Origin: Bryobacterales bacterium
GTDB taxonomy: Bacteria > Acidobacteriota > Terriglobia > Bryobacterales > Bryobacteraceae
DNA length: 37,692 nucleotides
NCBI GenBank assembly: GCA_020852755.1
Contig: JADZAF010000092.1
Location: 1 to 37,692, forward strand
Direction: 5' to 3'
The translations under genes and the position numbers were made by a program. The notes below the pieces were generated by a model that saw only the letters and a list, made by a program, of their open reading frames with translations, ran no database searches and had not been told where the DNA came from. Shown piece after piece: positions 17,967 through 25,419 of the stretch; position 1 is the stretch's first letter, and each line of letters opens with the position of its first letter.

Positions 17967-19913
17967 TCATGAACTGCGCCTTGCCAGCAGGAAGCACACC
18001 ACTCCCAAGGACATGAAGGTCACCGCGCGGCCGAGGCGGTTCTCCAGGGGCGTCTCGAATTGGAGGCGGATGTCGTGCCGCCCGGGCGGAGGATCGATGC
18101 GCAGGAATCCCATGACGTCGTTGCGAACCGGAAGCCGCTTTCCATCTGAATAGGCCCGCCACCAGGGATCGTAGGTGATCTGGACGGCGACCGATTCTCC
18201 TTCCCTCACCCGCGCTTGAATCTTCAAGGCGCGGGGACCCAGCCAGCCGGTGGAGGCGGGCGAGTCGGGACCCTGCTCGAGGGCCTCGGCATAGGCGCGG
18301 AGCTGCGGTTCGTTGTCCTCGCTCCAGGGGATTTCCGGCAGCGTCTCCATACGGCGGCGCTCCACCACCCGGGCCAATCCGGGAAAACGGCGCGGCACCC
18401 GGTAGATGATATCGTCCTCTCCGCTGTCGAACAGGACCGGCAGCCGCCCTTCGAATTTTCGCTCCGCCCGGATGGCGTGATAGACCTCCTGAGAGCCCTT
18501 GCCGTGAACGACGATCGCGTCGGCTCCCAAAGCCTGAAGCCAGTACACATCCCGCAGCCCCTTGTCTCCCATCAGGATTTGCCAGTTGGCCAGGGCGACG
18601 GTCTGGTTCTGCATTCCCTGGTCGGAAATGCCGCCCACCTGGGCCACGTCATACCAGACGTTGGACCAGAAGCCCAGCGAGCTCGCCGTATAGACACGGG
18701 CGCCGGGCAGGTTCCGGTCCAGCCAGCCGGCGAGTTTGTACTCGACGCGCCGCTCGGGGTGGCGGTCGGGAACGTAAACCGACCACGGGTGCAGCAGGTA
18801 GGGCCAGGCAAGGAAGAGCAGAGCGCCGAGCAGCAGGCCGCCCGCGGACCGCAGGAGTACCGGACCGCGGCGCACGCATTCCAGAGCCGCGACGACGAGG
18901 AGCAGGTCAAATTCCGGCACGTAGCGGGTGGCCACGCCCAGAGCGTGGAAATCGAAATAGTAAGCGCCCAGCGCGTTCAGGCCGAACAGCGCCAGGGACC
19001 CGGAGAAAAACAGCGGCCAGGCGCGTTCCGGCTTTCGCCGGCCCAGCCACAAGGAAATGACGGCAAAGAGAGCCAGGACGCCGAGGGCCAGCAGCCGCGA
19101 CCGGGTGTCGCCGGGCAAGGCCACGAGCTTCAGGTTGGCGGCTGTGAGCCGCAAATAGGAGGGCGTCAACCACCAGGCGGTGAGACCGTAGCTGAGCCCG
19201 GCAATCGCCAGAGCCCGCCACCAGATCCCCGTCCCGCCGTACGCCACCCATAGAGTCCAGACCATCAGCGGGAAGAAGAGCGCCAGGACGGTGGCCCCAT
19301 AGAAGTTGTTCGAAACCGACAGGGCGCACAGCACCGCGGACAGGGCCAGCATACCGGGGCGCCGCCCGCGCAGCGCCACCCAGGCCGCGGCCAGAGCGAA
19401 AAGCAGGACCGCCAAAGCCGACATGTGCGGCACTTCGCCCCACTTCACGATCACGTTGAGGCGCTGCGGCATGTGCAGCGCCGAATCGTCGCGTATGGGC
19501 TTGAAGAACAGGAGCGCGGGCGAAAGCGCCAGGGAAGCGAGTCCGGCGGCGGCGGCCCGGAACCGCGAGCGGCCCGCGACCCGCACCAGAGCATAGAGCC
19601 CGGCCGCGGAGAGGCAATACAGCAAGGCGGAGTAGAAGTGGTAGGCGCGCGCGGGACTGAAGCCGGCGAACCTCACCAGCATCGCCGAGGCATAGCGCAT
19701 GGCCGGCGGGTAGAGGTAATCGTAGCGGTTGCCGCAGTAGAAGTAAGGCGCCCATCCCGGGTCGGGCAGGTGCTCGCTGAGGAAGCGGATGTCGCCGATG
19801 AAGGCGCCGTCGATCGACATCCAGTTGTCGAAGTACTCGACCTGAAACAGCGGCCATACCAGCACGGCCGCTACCAGGACCAGGAGCGCGGCATCCAGCG
19901 CGGCGCTTCTCAC
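17967..19913 (-). CDS. Polytopic membrane protein, GT-C glycosyltransferase / YfhO-like
   Basis: 648-residue integral membrane protein. About ten to twelve hydrophobic helices fill residues 1-390, a soluble, probably periplasmic, domain spans about 400-625 (ending in a beta-rich part with ITYDPWWRAYSDGKRLPV), and one last helix (TFMSLGVVCFLLA) ends the protein. The first long loop is acidic (D29, D35, D41), as in GT-C enzymes that use lipid-linked sugar donors. The overall plan resembles YfhO and related 6-pyruvoyl-tetrahydropterin-synthase-like membrane proteins; activity is inferred. GTG start at 19913 with GGAGG about 9 nt upstream. It is the last gene of a four-gene minus-strand run, 30 nt after folP. 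Confidence 0.65.
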   Translation of the reverse strand: MRSAALDAALLVLVAAVLVWPLFQVEYFDNWMSIDGAFIGDIRFLSEHLPDPGWAPYFYCGNRYDYLYPPAMRYASAMLVRFAGFSPARAYHFYSALLYCLSAAGLYALVRVAGRSRFRAAAAGLASLALSPALLFFKPIRDDSALHMPQRLNVIVKWGEVPHMSALAVLLFALAAAWVALRGRRPGMLALSAVLCALSVSNNFYGATVLALFFPLMVWTLWVAYGGTGIWWRALAIAGLSYGLTAWWLTPSYLRLTAANLKLVALPGDTRSRLLALGVLALFAVISLWLGRRKPERAWPLFFSGSLALFGLNALGAYYFDFHALGVATRYVPEFDLLLVVAALECVRRGPVLLRSAGGLLLGALLFLAWPYLLHPWSVYVPDRHPERRVEYKLAGWLDRNLPGARVYTASSLGFWSNVWYDVAQVGGISDQGMQNQTVALANWQILMGDKGLRDVYWLQALGADAIVVHGKGSQEVYHAIRAERKFEGRLPVLFDSGEDDIIYRVPRRFPGLARVVERRRMETLPEIPWSEDNEPQLRAYAEALEQGPDSPASTGWLGPRALKIQARVREGESVAVQITYDPWWRAYSDGKRLPVRNDVMGFLRIDPPPGRHDIRLQFETPLENRLGRAVTFMSLGVVCFLLARRSS

Positions 19914-19943
19914 CTCGCGCGAGCCTCCCGGGTCGGCAACGTA

Positions 19944-20810
19944 CTATCCCTCGGTGCGGCGCATGGCGAGGTGGCTATGGAGGATTTGATCGGCGATGCG
20001 GGCGGCGGCGCGCATCTCCGCCACGTCGTGCACGCGAACGATGTGGGCGCCGTTCAGGATGGCAGCCGTAACGGCGGCGGCAGTGGCGAAGCGGGTTTCG
20101 GTTGCGCTGGCCTGAGCAAGGAACGACTTGCGGGAGGCTCCCACCATGACGGGTAGTTCCAGCGCCGCCATCTCCCCGAGGCGGGCGAGAATCTCGGCGT
20201 TCTGCTCCTTGCGCTTACCGAAGCCGATGCCGGGGTCGGCCACCATCTGGGCCCGGTCCACTCCCGCGTGGCGGGCGCGGCTCACGCCGGCCTCCAGGTC
20301 CCGCAGGATGGAGCCCATCACGTCCGGCATGGGGCCCAGCTTGGCCCAGGTTTCGGGCCGCCCGCGCATGTGGTTGAGCACCATTCCCGCATCGTGAGCC
20401 ACCACCACCTTGGCAAGCTGCGGATCGAAGGTCAGCCCGCTGGGATCGTTGACGATCTCGGCTCCCAGGGCAAGGGCGCGCTCGGCAACCTCGGCTTTGT
20501 AAGTGTCCACGCTGATCGGGATGGCCAGCTGCCCGCGCAAGCGCTTCAGCACGGGGATCAGGCGCCGCAGCTCCTCGGCTGCCGGGACCCGCTCCGAGCC
20601 GGGCTTGGTGGATTCGGCGCCGACGTCCAGAAGATCGGCGCCCTGCTCCTCGAGTTCCAGGGCCCGGGCGAAGGCGCGGTCCGGGTCCAGGTACTTGCCT
20701 CCATCGGAGAAGGAATCGGGGGTGACGTTGAGGATGCCCATGATGAGCGTCCGCTCGCCCAACTGAATCACCCGGGATTTCAGCTTCCAGTAGTGGATTC
20801 TGCGGCTCAT
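19944..20810 (-). CDS. folP: Dihydropteroate synthase
   Basis: Folate-pathway enzyme joining 6-hydroxymethyl-dihydropterin pyrophosphate and p-aminobenzoate to give dihydropteroate; the sulfonamide target. 288 residues with all main signatures: MGILNVTPDSFSDGG (24-38), GADLLDVGAESTKPG, ISVDTYKAEVAERAL, PGIGFGKR and GASRKSF. The loop usually written NDVSG reads NDPSG here. The start is the ATG three bases after the upstream GNAT stop. No other folate gene (folB, folK, folE) is nearby. Its place between an acetyltransferase and a GT-C-like membrane protein is probably a fortuitous operon; essential folP may give the group steady expression. Confidence 0.96.
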   Translation of the reverse strand: MSRRIHYWKLKSRVIQLGERTLIMGILNVTPDSFSDGGKYLDPDRAFARALELEEQGADLLDVGAESTKPGSERVPAAEELRRLIPVLKRLRGQLAIPISVDTYKAEVAERALALGAEIVNDPSGLTFDPQLAKVVVAHDAGMVLNHMRGRPETWAKLGPMPDVMGSILRDLEAGVSRARHAGVDRAQMVADPGIGFGKRKEQNAEILARLGEMAALELPVMVGASRKSFLAQASATETRFATAAAVTAAILNGAHIVRVHDVAEMRAAARIADQILHSHLAMRRTEG

Positions 20811-20813
20811 GGC

Positions 20814-21644
20814 TTACCCGTACTCGAAACCGGCAATCGCGAACACATAGGCATCATTATGGAGGAATTCCGCCGGCCGGGCAGCAACGGAGCGCGCCAT
20901 CCGGATCAGCTCGCGCCGGCGCTCGAAGCCAAACCGGTGAGCCAGCGACAGGGCCGCCTGGTTGTGAGGGAGCAGGTCCCAGAAGACGGTCTCGTGGGAG
21001 TGAAGGGAAAGGAAGCGGCTGAGCAGGTCGCGGGCGGCTTCGCCGCTGGTCGCCACACACGGGCCGAAGTAAGCGGCCCGGGTGCCGGGGCGGCCCATGG
21101 CGTAGCCGAGACCCGGCACGGCCGCGGCGTCCTCGAAGGCCAGCAGCGGCAGAAGGGAGGAACGATCGGCGCCGAAGGCCTGGCAGTCCAGGACGCGCCA
21201 GTCAGCCACCTCCCAGGGACGAAACTGCGCGGGGTCTGGCGGATCGGGCACGGGGCCGGGCGGGCGCGCCCAACGCTCCACGGCGCATTCGTCCTCGAAC
21301 CCGAGCTTGCGGTAGAGCGGATAGCCCATGTCCGTGGCGTCCAATTTCGCCCAGGCGACTCCGCGCCCCTCCAGAGATTCGAGACAACGCTCCATCAACA
21401 GGCGGGCGAATCCCCGGCCCCTGTAAGCCGGATCGGTCAGGACCATCCCGATCCAGGCCAGATCGCGGCCGAAACAGGCCGCGCTGGCACTGGCGGCCAG
21501 CCGGCCCTCGCAGTCGATGCCGAAGCAGCCCTCGGGCGCGGCGGCCAGCAGGTTGCGCCAGTCCTGTTCGGTCTGGTTCCAGCCCGCGGCGTCTTTGAGC
21601 AGCATGCAGCCGGGGATATCGGAGAGGGTCAACAGGCGAGGCAT
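20814..21644 (-). CDS. GNAT-family N-acetyltransferase with second C-terminal domain
   Basis: 276-residue protein whose N-terminal half is a GNAT fold: the acetyl-CoA pyrophosphate loop is TDPAYRGRGFARLLME and the typical last strands are ATDMGYPLYRKLGFE. The C-terminal half (from about residue 150) resembles the Acetyltransf_18 domain found after GNAT in YitH-like proteins, including a second GF-type motif (AHRFGFERRRELIRM). The substrate, a small molecule or a protein amine, is unknown. The ATG at 21644 lies 2 nt after the TGA of the methyltransferase gene, so the two are almost certainly co-translated; longer frames upstream overlap that gene and are not used. Confidence 0.85.
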   Translation of the reverse strand: MPRLLTLSDIPGCMLLKDAAGWNQTEQDWRNLLAAAPEGCFGIDCEGRLAASASAACFGRDLAWIGMVLTDPAYRGRGFARLLMERCLESLEGRGVAWAKLDATDMGYPLYRKLGFEDECAVERWARPPGPVPDPPDPAQFRPWEVADWRVLDCQAFGADRSSLLPLLAFEDAAAVPGLGYAMGRPGTRAAYFGPCVATSGEAARDLLSRFLSLHSHETVFWDLLPHNQAALSLAHRFGFERRRELIRMARSVAARPAEFLHNDAYVFAIAGFEYG

Positions 21645-21646
21645 AG

Positions 21647-23074
21647 TCAGATCAGCCGGAGCCGGCTCACGATCACGGTCAGGACGCGATCGTCCGGGGG
21701 CGCCTTCCACACGGGTGAGGCCGCAATCTCGACGAGGTACTCTTCCGCTTCGGGCAGGCCGGCTTCCAGAACGAAGATACCCGGCCTGCGCAGGGTCAGT
21801 TCGCCCGCCAGCCGCCCGTTGACGGCCAACTCGACCCGAACCGCCTGTCTGGTCGCGAAGGCTTGTGGGTGCGCGCTGCCGTGCAGACGCAGGCGCGGCG
21901 GGCCGGGCCGGAGCCGCTTCAGCCGCGCCGTGGCGCGGGGGCCGATCCAGCGGTAGCGGTTGCCGAAAACGCCTTCCAACTGATACCAGCCGTTGAGCAG
22001 GCGCGATTCATGGCCTGGCAGCGAGAAATCGATGGCGTCTTCCCGGTCGCCCGGGTAGAGTTCGGAGCGCTCATCGGACCGCAGCAGGTTGTAGACACCC
22101 TCTTCGTTGGCGGCCGTATATCCGCAAGAGCAGTGCAGCGTCCCGGACCTGTCACGGTCCAGCGAGCCATGGCAATCGGGGCAGCGCAGCAGGCGGTGGA
22201 AGCAATCGGGCCCGGGCACTTGCGACGGCGGCTCGCCCTCCTTGCGGCAAACGGCGGCCAGGACGCCGCCTAGAAGCCGCGCGGCGCGCCAGTGGGAGCG
22301 GTGCGGATCGAGCCGGATCGCCAGGTTCTTCACGAAGGACTCGCCCCACCCGCGGTCGGGCGCGATCACGTCATACCGGCACTCGGCAAAATAGGCCTGG
22401 GTGAGACGCTTCCAGTCGCTCAGGTACATGCTGTGGTTCTGCCGTATGCCGAAGCTCTCCTCCTGGTAAGCTCCCACCACGTCCTTGATGAGGTAGCCGA
22501 GCAGGCCCCAGTCGAAGAGCTTCCGCTCCCAGGGCTTCATCAGGTTGTAGTAGGGGACGCGGTAGAGCCGCAGGGACAGCAGGCGCAGCAGCGGTTCCTC
22601 GGCCAGGAGAAAAACACCGCCGGGGGCCAGCACGCGCCTCACCTCGCGGAAGATGCTCTCCAGGTCCATGAACTGGCTGAGCGTCTGGTAGGTCAGGACC
22701 AGGCGCAGCGAGCCGTCCTGGAACGGCAGGTTTGCGGCGTCTCCCGCCATGCGCACCGGCGCGCGGGAGAGGCCCCAGCGGTCCATCAAGGCGATGCCGT
22801 GGCGGAGGGCATCGGCCGAGATATCCAGGGCGAACCCGTCCGCGCCGAATTCGTTCGCCAGCATGTAGCTGGTATGCCCCGCATTCGCGCCGATTTCCAG
22901 GAAAGGGGAGAGCGGGCCGATGAAGTCCGCGTACTTGCGGAGGAAGCCGGCGCGGCGTTCGTTCTCCTCGGCGTACACACGAATGGCGCGCTCGGGCTCG
23001 CCCAGGGAGGCGATGCCGTGAAACTCGACCTCGGCGCGCTTTACGTCAAAGGTCTGAGCGGGATCGGGCACCAC
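21647..23074 (-). CDS. Class I SAM methyltransferase with zinc ribbon and beta-rich C-terminal domain
   Basis: 475-residue protein. Residues about 50-180 are a class I methyltransferase: SAM motif FLEIGANAGHTS (58-69), acidic ALDIS, and GDAANLPFQDGSLRLVLTYQ. Around residue 310-335 is a Trm112-like zinc ribbon (CPDC then CSCG). The last roughly 80 residues are beta-rich (VRVELAVNGRLAGELTLRR, ending DDRVLTVIVSRLRLI) and resemble the jelly-roll-like tails found on some surface-polysaccharide enzymes; this is a reading of pattern, not a search. A sugar or glycolipid acceptor is therefore the preferred guess, consistent with the GT-C-like protein in the same operon. I chose the GTG at 23074, where the conserved protein appears to begin; the frame runs on to an ATG at 23248 with unlikely sequence. 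No Shine-Dalgarno; a -10-like TACTTT lies 8 nt upstream. Confidence 0.72.
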   Translation of the reverse strand: MVPDPAQTFDVKRAEVEFHGIASLGEPERAIRVYAEENERRAGFLRKYADFIGPLSPFLEIGANAGHTSYMLANEFGADGFALDISADALRHGIALMDRWGLSRAPVRMAGDAANLPFQDGSLRLVLTYQTLSQFMDLESIFREVRRVLAPGGVFLLAEEPLLRLLSLRLYRVPYYNLMKPWERKLFDWGLLGYLIKDVVGAYQEESFGIRQNHSMYLSDWKRLTQAYFAECRYDVIAPDRGWGESFVKNLAIRLDPHRSHWRAARLLGGVLAAVCRKEGEPPSQVPGPDCFHRLLRCPDCHGSLDRDRSGTLHCSCGYTAANEEGVYNLLRSDERSELYPGDREDAIDFSLPGHESRLLNGWYQLEGVFGNRYRWIGPRATARLKRLRPGPPRLRLHGSAHPQAFATRQAVRVELAVNGRLAGELTLRRPGIFVLEAGLPEAEEYLVEIAASPVWKAPPDDRVLTVIVSRLRLI

Positions 23075-23275
23075 TCCATGATAAAGTACCCCGGTTCCCC
23101 TTCGTGAAACAGGATTGCAGCGCGGTCCCGGGCGTACCGGTAGCGTGAAAAGACCCAGGTTCTGGGCGATAACTCTCCGGCGGCAGCGATGCCCGGCCGG
23201 CATGTGCTTCAAAACAGGCCGGAAGGCGGGTTGGCGCGCCGTGTGCATCCAGCCAGTGCAAGAGAAGGAGGCTCC

Positions 23276-23824
23276 ATGTCAGCCCCGGCGTTATTTGTAG
23301 TGGTCGCCTTTGCGTTGACCGCCCTGTATTTTCTGGCTCGCGTAGTGGTTCCGGCTTTCCTGAAGCATCGGGGGAAACGGCTGATCACCTGTCCGGAAAA
23401 CCAGGCCCCTGCAGCCGTGGAGGTGGATGCGATGCATGCCGCGGTAACCACCGGGCTGGGACACACGGTGCTGCAACTGAACACGTGCAGCCGCTGGCCG
23501 GAGCGCCGGGATTGCGGGCAGGAGTGCCTGAGCCAGATCGCGGCTTCGCCCACCGGCTGCCTGGTACGCAGCACGGCGTCTCAGTGGTACCAGGGGCAGT
23601 CTTGCGTTTTCTGCGGCAAGGCCTTCGGCGAGATCCACTGGATGGAGCACCAGCCGGCGCTGCTGGGTCCGGACGGAAGGACGGTGAAATGGAGCGACGT
23701 CCGGGCGGAGACTCTCCCCGAGGTGCTGGCTACGCACAAGCCGGTATGCTGGAACTGCCACATCGTGGAGACGCTGCGGACAAGCCGGCCGGAACTGGTG
23801 GCCGAGCGCCCCTGGAAACAGTAG
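23276..23824 (+). CDS. Cys-rich membrane-anchored protein of unknown function
   Basis: 182 residues. One N-terminal membrane helix (about 5-28) is followed by a basic stretch (KHRGKR), so the soluble part is predicted to face the cytoplasm by the positive-inside rule. It has nine cysteines: C39, C71, C80, C84, C95, a CVFC knuckle (110-113) and a CWNC knuckle (158-161, followed by His162). The two CxxC pairs look like a zinc ribbon; C71/C80/C84/C95 may form a second metal site. CWNCH also matches the heme-c motif, but cytoplasmic topology argues against it. I recognise no named family. The start is fixed by AAGGAGG at 23265-23271 just upstream of the ATG; a longer frame begins at 23189. The downstream neighbour is a rhodanese, which could mean sulfur or metal chemistry. 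Confidence 0.7.
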   Translation: MSAPALFVVVAFALTALYFLARVVVPAFLKHRGKRLITCPENQAPAAVEVDAMHAAVTTGLGHTVLQLNTCSRWPERRDCGQECLSQIAASPTGCLVRSTASQWYQGQSCVFCGKAFGEIHWMEHQPALLGPDGRTVKWSDVRAETLPEVLATHKPVCWNCHIVETLRTSRPELVAERPWKQ

Positions 23825-23944
23825 GAGCGACCGCCGGTCAGCCGGCGCGGCGACGCCATTTCCGCCACGGCACACCGGGCACGCCCGCTACCCCGGATTT
23901 CAGCCGTCGACCCCGGGGCCTACCCAAACGGTCTGAGGGCGGAC

Positions 23945-23950
23945 TAGAAT
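23945..23950 (+). promoter_or_regulatory. -10-like box 8 nt before rhodanese ATG
   Basis: TAGAAT differs from the -10 consensus by one base and is followed by 8 nt and then the ATG at 23959. No Shine-Dalgarno is present. Transcription would start about at the ATG, giving a leaderless mRNA. Confidence 0.45.
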
Positions 23951-23958
23951 GGCGTCCA

Positions 23959-24279
23959 ATGACTCTGACGCCACAAGAGGTCAAGCGCCGGCTGGACGCC
24001 GGCGAGCCGCTCCGGCTGATTGACGTTCGCGAGCCCGACGAATTTGCGCTGGCCCGCATCGACGGGGCCGAGCTGGTTCCCCTGCGTACCGTGGGACGGG
24101 CGGTGAACGGCTTGCGGGAGGAGCGGCGCCCCCTGATTGTCTTCTGCCATCACGGACTCCGCAGTCTGCAGGTGGTGAGCTGGCTGCGGCAGCGCGGCCT
24201 CGGCAACTGCTTCAGCATGGAAGGCGGCATTGACCGGTGGAGCCTGGAAATCGACCCCTCCGTGCCGCGCTACTTCTGA
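23959..24279 (+). CDS. Single-domain rhodanese-like sulfurtransferase
   Basis: 106-residue cytoplasmic rhodanese. Substrate-side motif LIDVREPDEFALARI (20-34), then the active-site loop CHHGLRS with catalytic Cys63 that would carry the persulfide, then SMEGGIDRW near the C-terminus. Six-residue active-site loops (CxxGxR) are typical of single-domain GlpE/PspE-like sulfurtransferases acting on thiosulfate or protein thiols. It lies 134 nt after the Cys-rich membrane protein and only 5 nt before an MtaA/UroD-family methyltransferase, with which it probably forms an operon. There is no Shine-Dalgarno; see the -10-like box at 23945. Confidence 0.93.
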   Translation: MTLTPQEVKRRLDAGEPLRLIDVREPDEFALARIDGAELVPLRTVGRAVNGLREERRPLIVFCHHGLRSLQVVSWLRQRGLGNCFSMEGGIDRWSLEIDPSVPRYF

Positions 24280-24284
24280 TTTCC

Positions 24285-25310
24285 ATGAACGGCAAACAAC
24301 GCATTCTCGCCGCCCTGGCCATGACCCGGCCGGACCGAACCCCGGTCTTCCCCATCGCGCACTACTACACGGCCGGTTTGAAGGGCATGCCGGTGAGCGT
24401 GTTCGCCACCGGCGGAGAAAAGATGGCCTCGGCGCTGCTGGCCGGCTACGAGCGATTCGGCTGGGACGGCATCAACCCCGGATGCGACGTGGCGGTGGAG
24501 GCGGAGGCCATGGGGAGCCAGTTGGAGTACCCGGAGCAGGCCCCACCGCACCTGATCCGTCCCGCTCTGGAGCTGCCGGAGTCCGCCCCGTTTCTGCGCA
24601 AGCCCCACCCGCTGAAGGACGGGCGCATGCCGGTGGTGGTGCGGGCCACCCAGCTTTGTGTCCGGGAAGCGGGCAAAGAAGCCTTCATCGGCCCGTTCAC
24701 CATGGGCCCGTTCAACTGCGCCAGCCAGGTGCGCGGAGTGGAGAACCTCCTGACCGATGTCCTGGACCGTCCCGGCTTCGTCGGGGAACTGCTGGACTTC
24801 TGTACCGAGGTGCTGCTGGACTACGGCAAGGCCCTGATCGACGCAGGGGCGGACGGGGTGTTCCTCGGCGAGGCGCTGTGCTCGCCGGGGATGATCTCGC
24901 CGAAGTATTACCGGGACACCGTGGCTCCGCGCCAAAAGCGGCTGATCGGCGACTTGAAAAAATACGGAGCGGGATTCGTGCTGCTGCACATCTGCGGCAA
25001 CGTCAAGCGGATTCTGCCGGACATGCTGGAAACCGGGGCGGACATCCTGGACCTGGACTGGCAGATGGACATGGGCGAATCCAAGCAGGCGGCGGACGGG
25101 AAAGCGGCTCTGCGCGGTAACCTGGACCCCTCCGCCACGCTGCTCAGCGGCACGCCGGAGCTGGTGTACGAGCGGTCGGTCGAAGTGATCCGCGCGGCGG
25201 GCAGCGGGGGCGGCCTGATCCTCGGTTCGGGCTGCGACGTGGCGCCGGGGACCCCGGAGGCGAACCTGGACGCCATGCTGGCGGCTGCGCGGGCGGCAAT
25301 ACCCGCTTGA
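24285..25310 (+). CDS. MtaA/UroD-family zinc methyltransferase
   Basis: 341-residue member of the uroporphyrinogen decarboxylase superfamily. The N-terminal motif RILAALAMTRPDRTPVF is shared with HemE, but the zinc triad of methylcobamide:thiol methyltransferases is present: H235-x-C237 (LLHICGN) and C317 (GSGCDVAPGTP). This points to a corrinoid-dependent methyl-transfer role rather than heme synthesis. No corrinoid-binding protein or MtaB/MtbB partner is in the window, so methyl donor and acceptor are unknown. The ATG at 24285 lies 5 nt after the rhodanese stop; a longer frame at 24237 would overlap the rhodanese and is not preferred. A hairpin follows the stop. Confidence 0.87.
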   Translation: MNGKQRILAALAMTRPDRTPVFPIAHYYTAGLKGMPVSVFATGGEKMASALLAGYERFGWDGINPGCDVAVEAEAMGSQLEYPEQAPPHLIRPALELPESAPFLRKPHPLKDGRMPVVVRATQLCVREAGKEAFIGPFTMGPFNCASQVRGVENLLTDVLDRPGFVGELLDFCTEVLLDYGKALIDAGADGVFLGEALCSPGMISPKYYRDTVAPRQKRLIGDLKKYGAGFVLLHICGNVKRILPDMLETGADILDLDWQMDMGESKQAADGKAALRGNLDPSATLLSGTPELVYERSVEVIRAAGSGGGLILGSGCDVAPGTPEANLDAMLAAARAAIPA

Positions 25311-25314
25311 AACG

Positions 25315-25329
25315 GGGAGCCACGCTCCC
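25315..25329. terminator. Hairpin after the rhodanese/methyltransferase pair
   Basis: GGGAGC-CAC-GCTCCC forms a 6-bp stem with a 3-nt loop, 4 nt after the stop codon. No T-tract follows directly. Confidence 0.45.
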
Positions 25330-25364
25330 GGATGTGAATTGAAGGAAAAATTCTCCGGTACCCC

Positions 25365-25415
25365 TTGACTTTCAACCTGCAAAAGCCCTACGTTTAGTCC
25401 CAAGACTGGGAGGGG
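25365..25415 (+). promoter_or_regulatory. Promoter and Shine-Dalgarno of TonB receptor 3
   Basis: TTGACT at 25365-25370 is a near-consensus -35; TACGTT at 25389-25394 lies 18 nt further and matches -10 positions 1, 2 and 6. GGGAGGGG at 25408-25415 is the Shine-Dalgarno of the ATG at 25420. Confidence 0.55.
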
Positions 25416-25419
25416 AACC

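Noticed and set aside
23747-23761. Heme-c attachment site (CWNCH) in the Cys-rich protein
   Set aside because: The positive charges after the membrane helix predict a cytoplasmic location, and a second CxxC pair fits a zinc ribbon better. Not excluded without topology data.
24285-25310. Calling this gene hemE
   Set aside because: It has the H-x-C and downstream Cys zinc triad of MtaA-type methyltransferases, and the HemE N-terminal substrate motif RQAGRY is absent (AHYYTA here).
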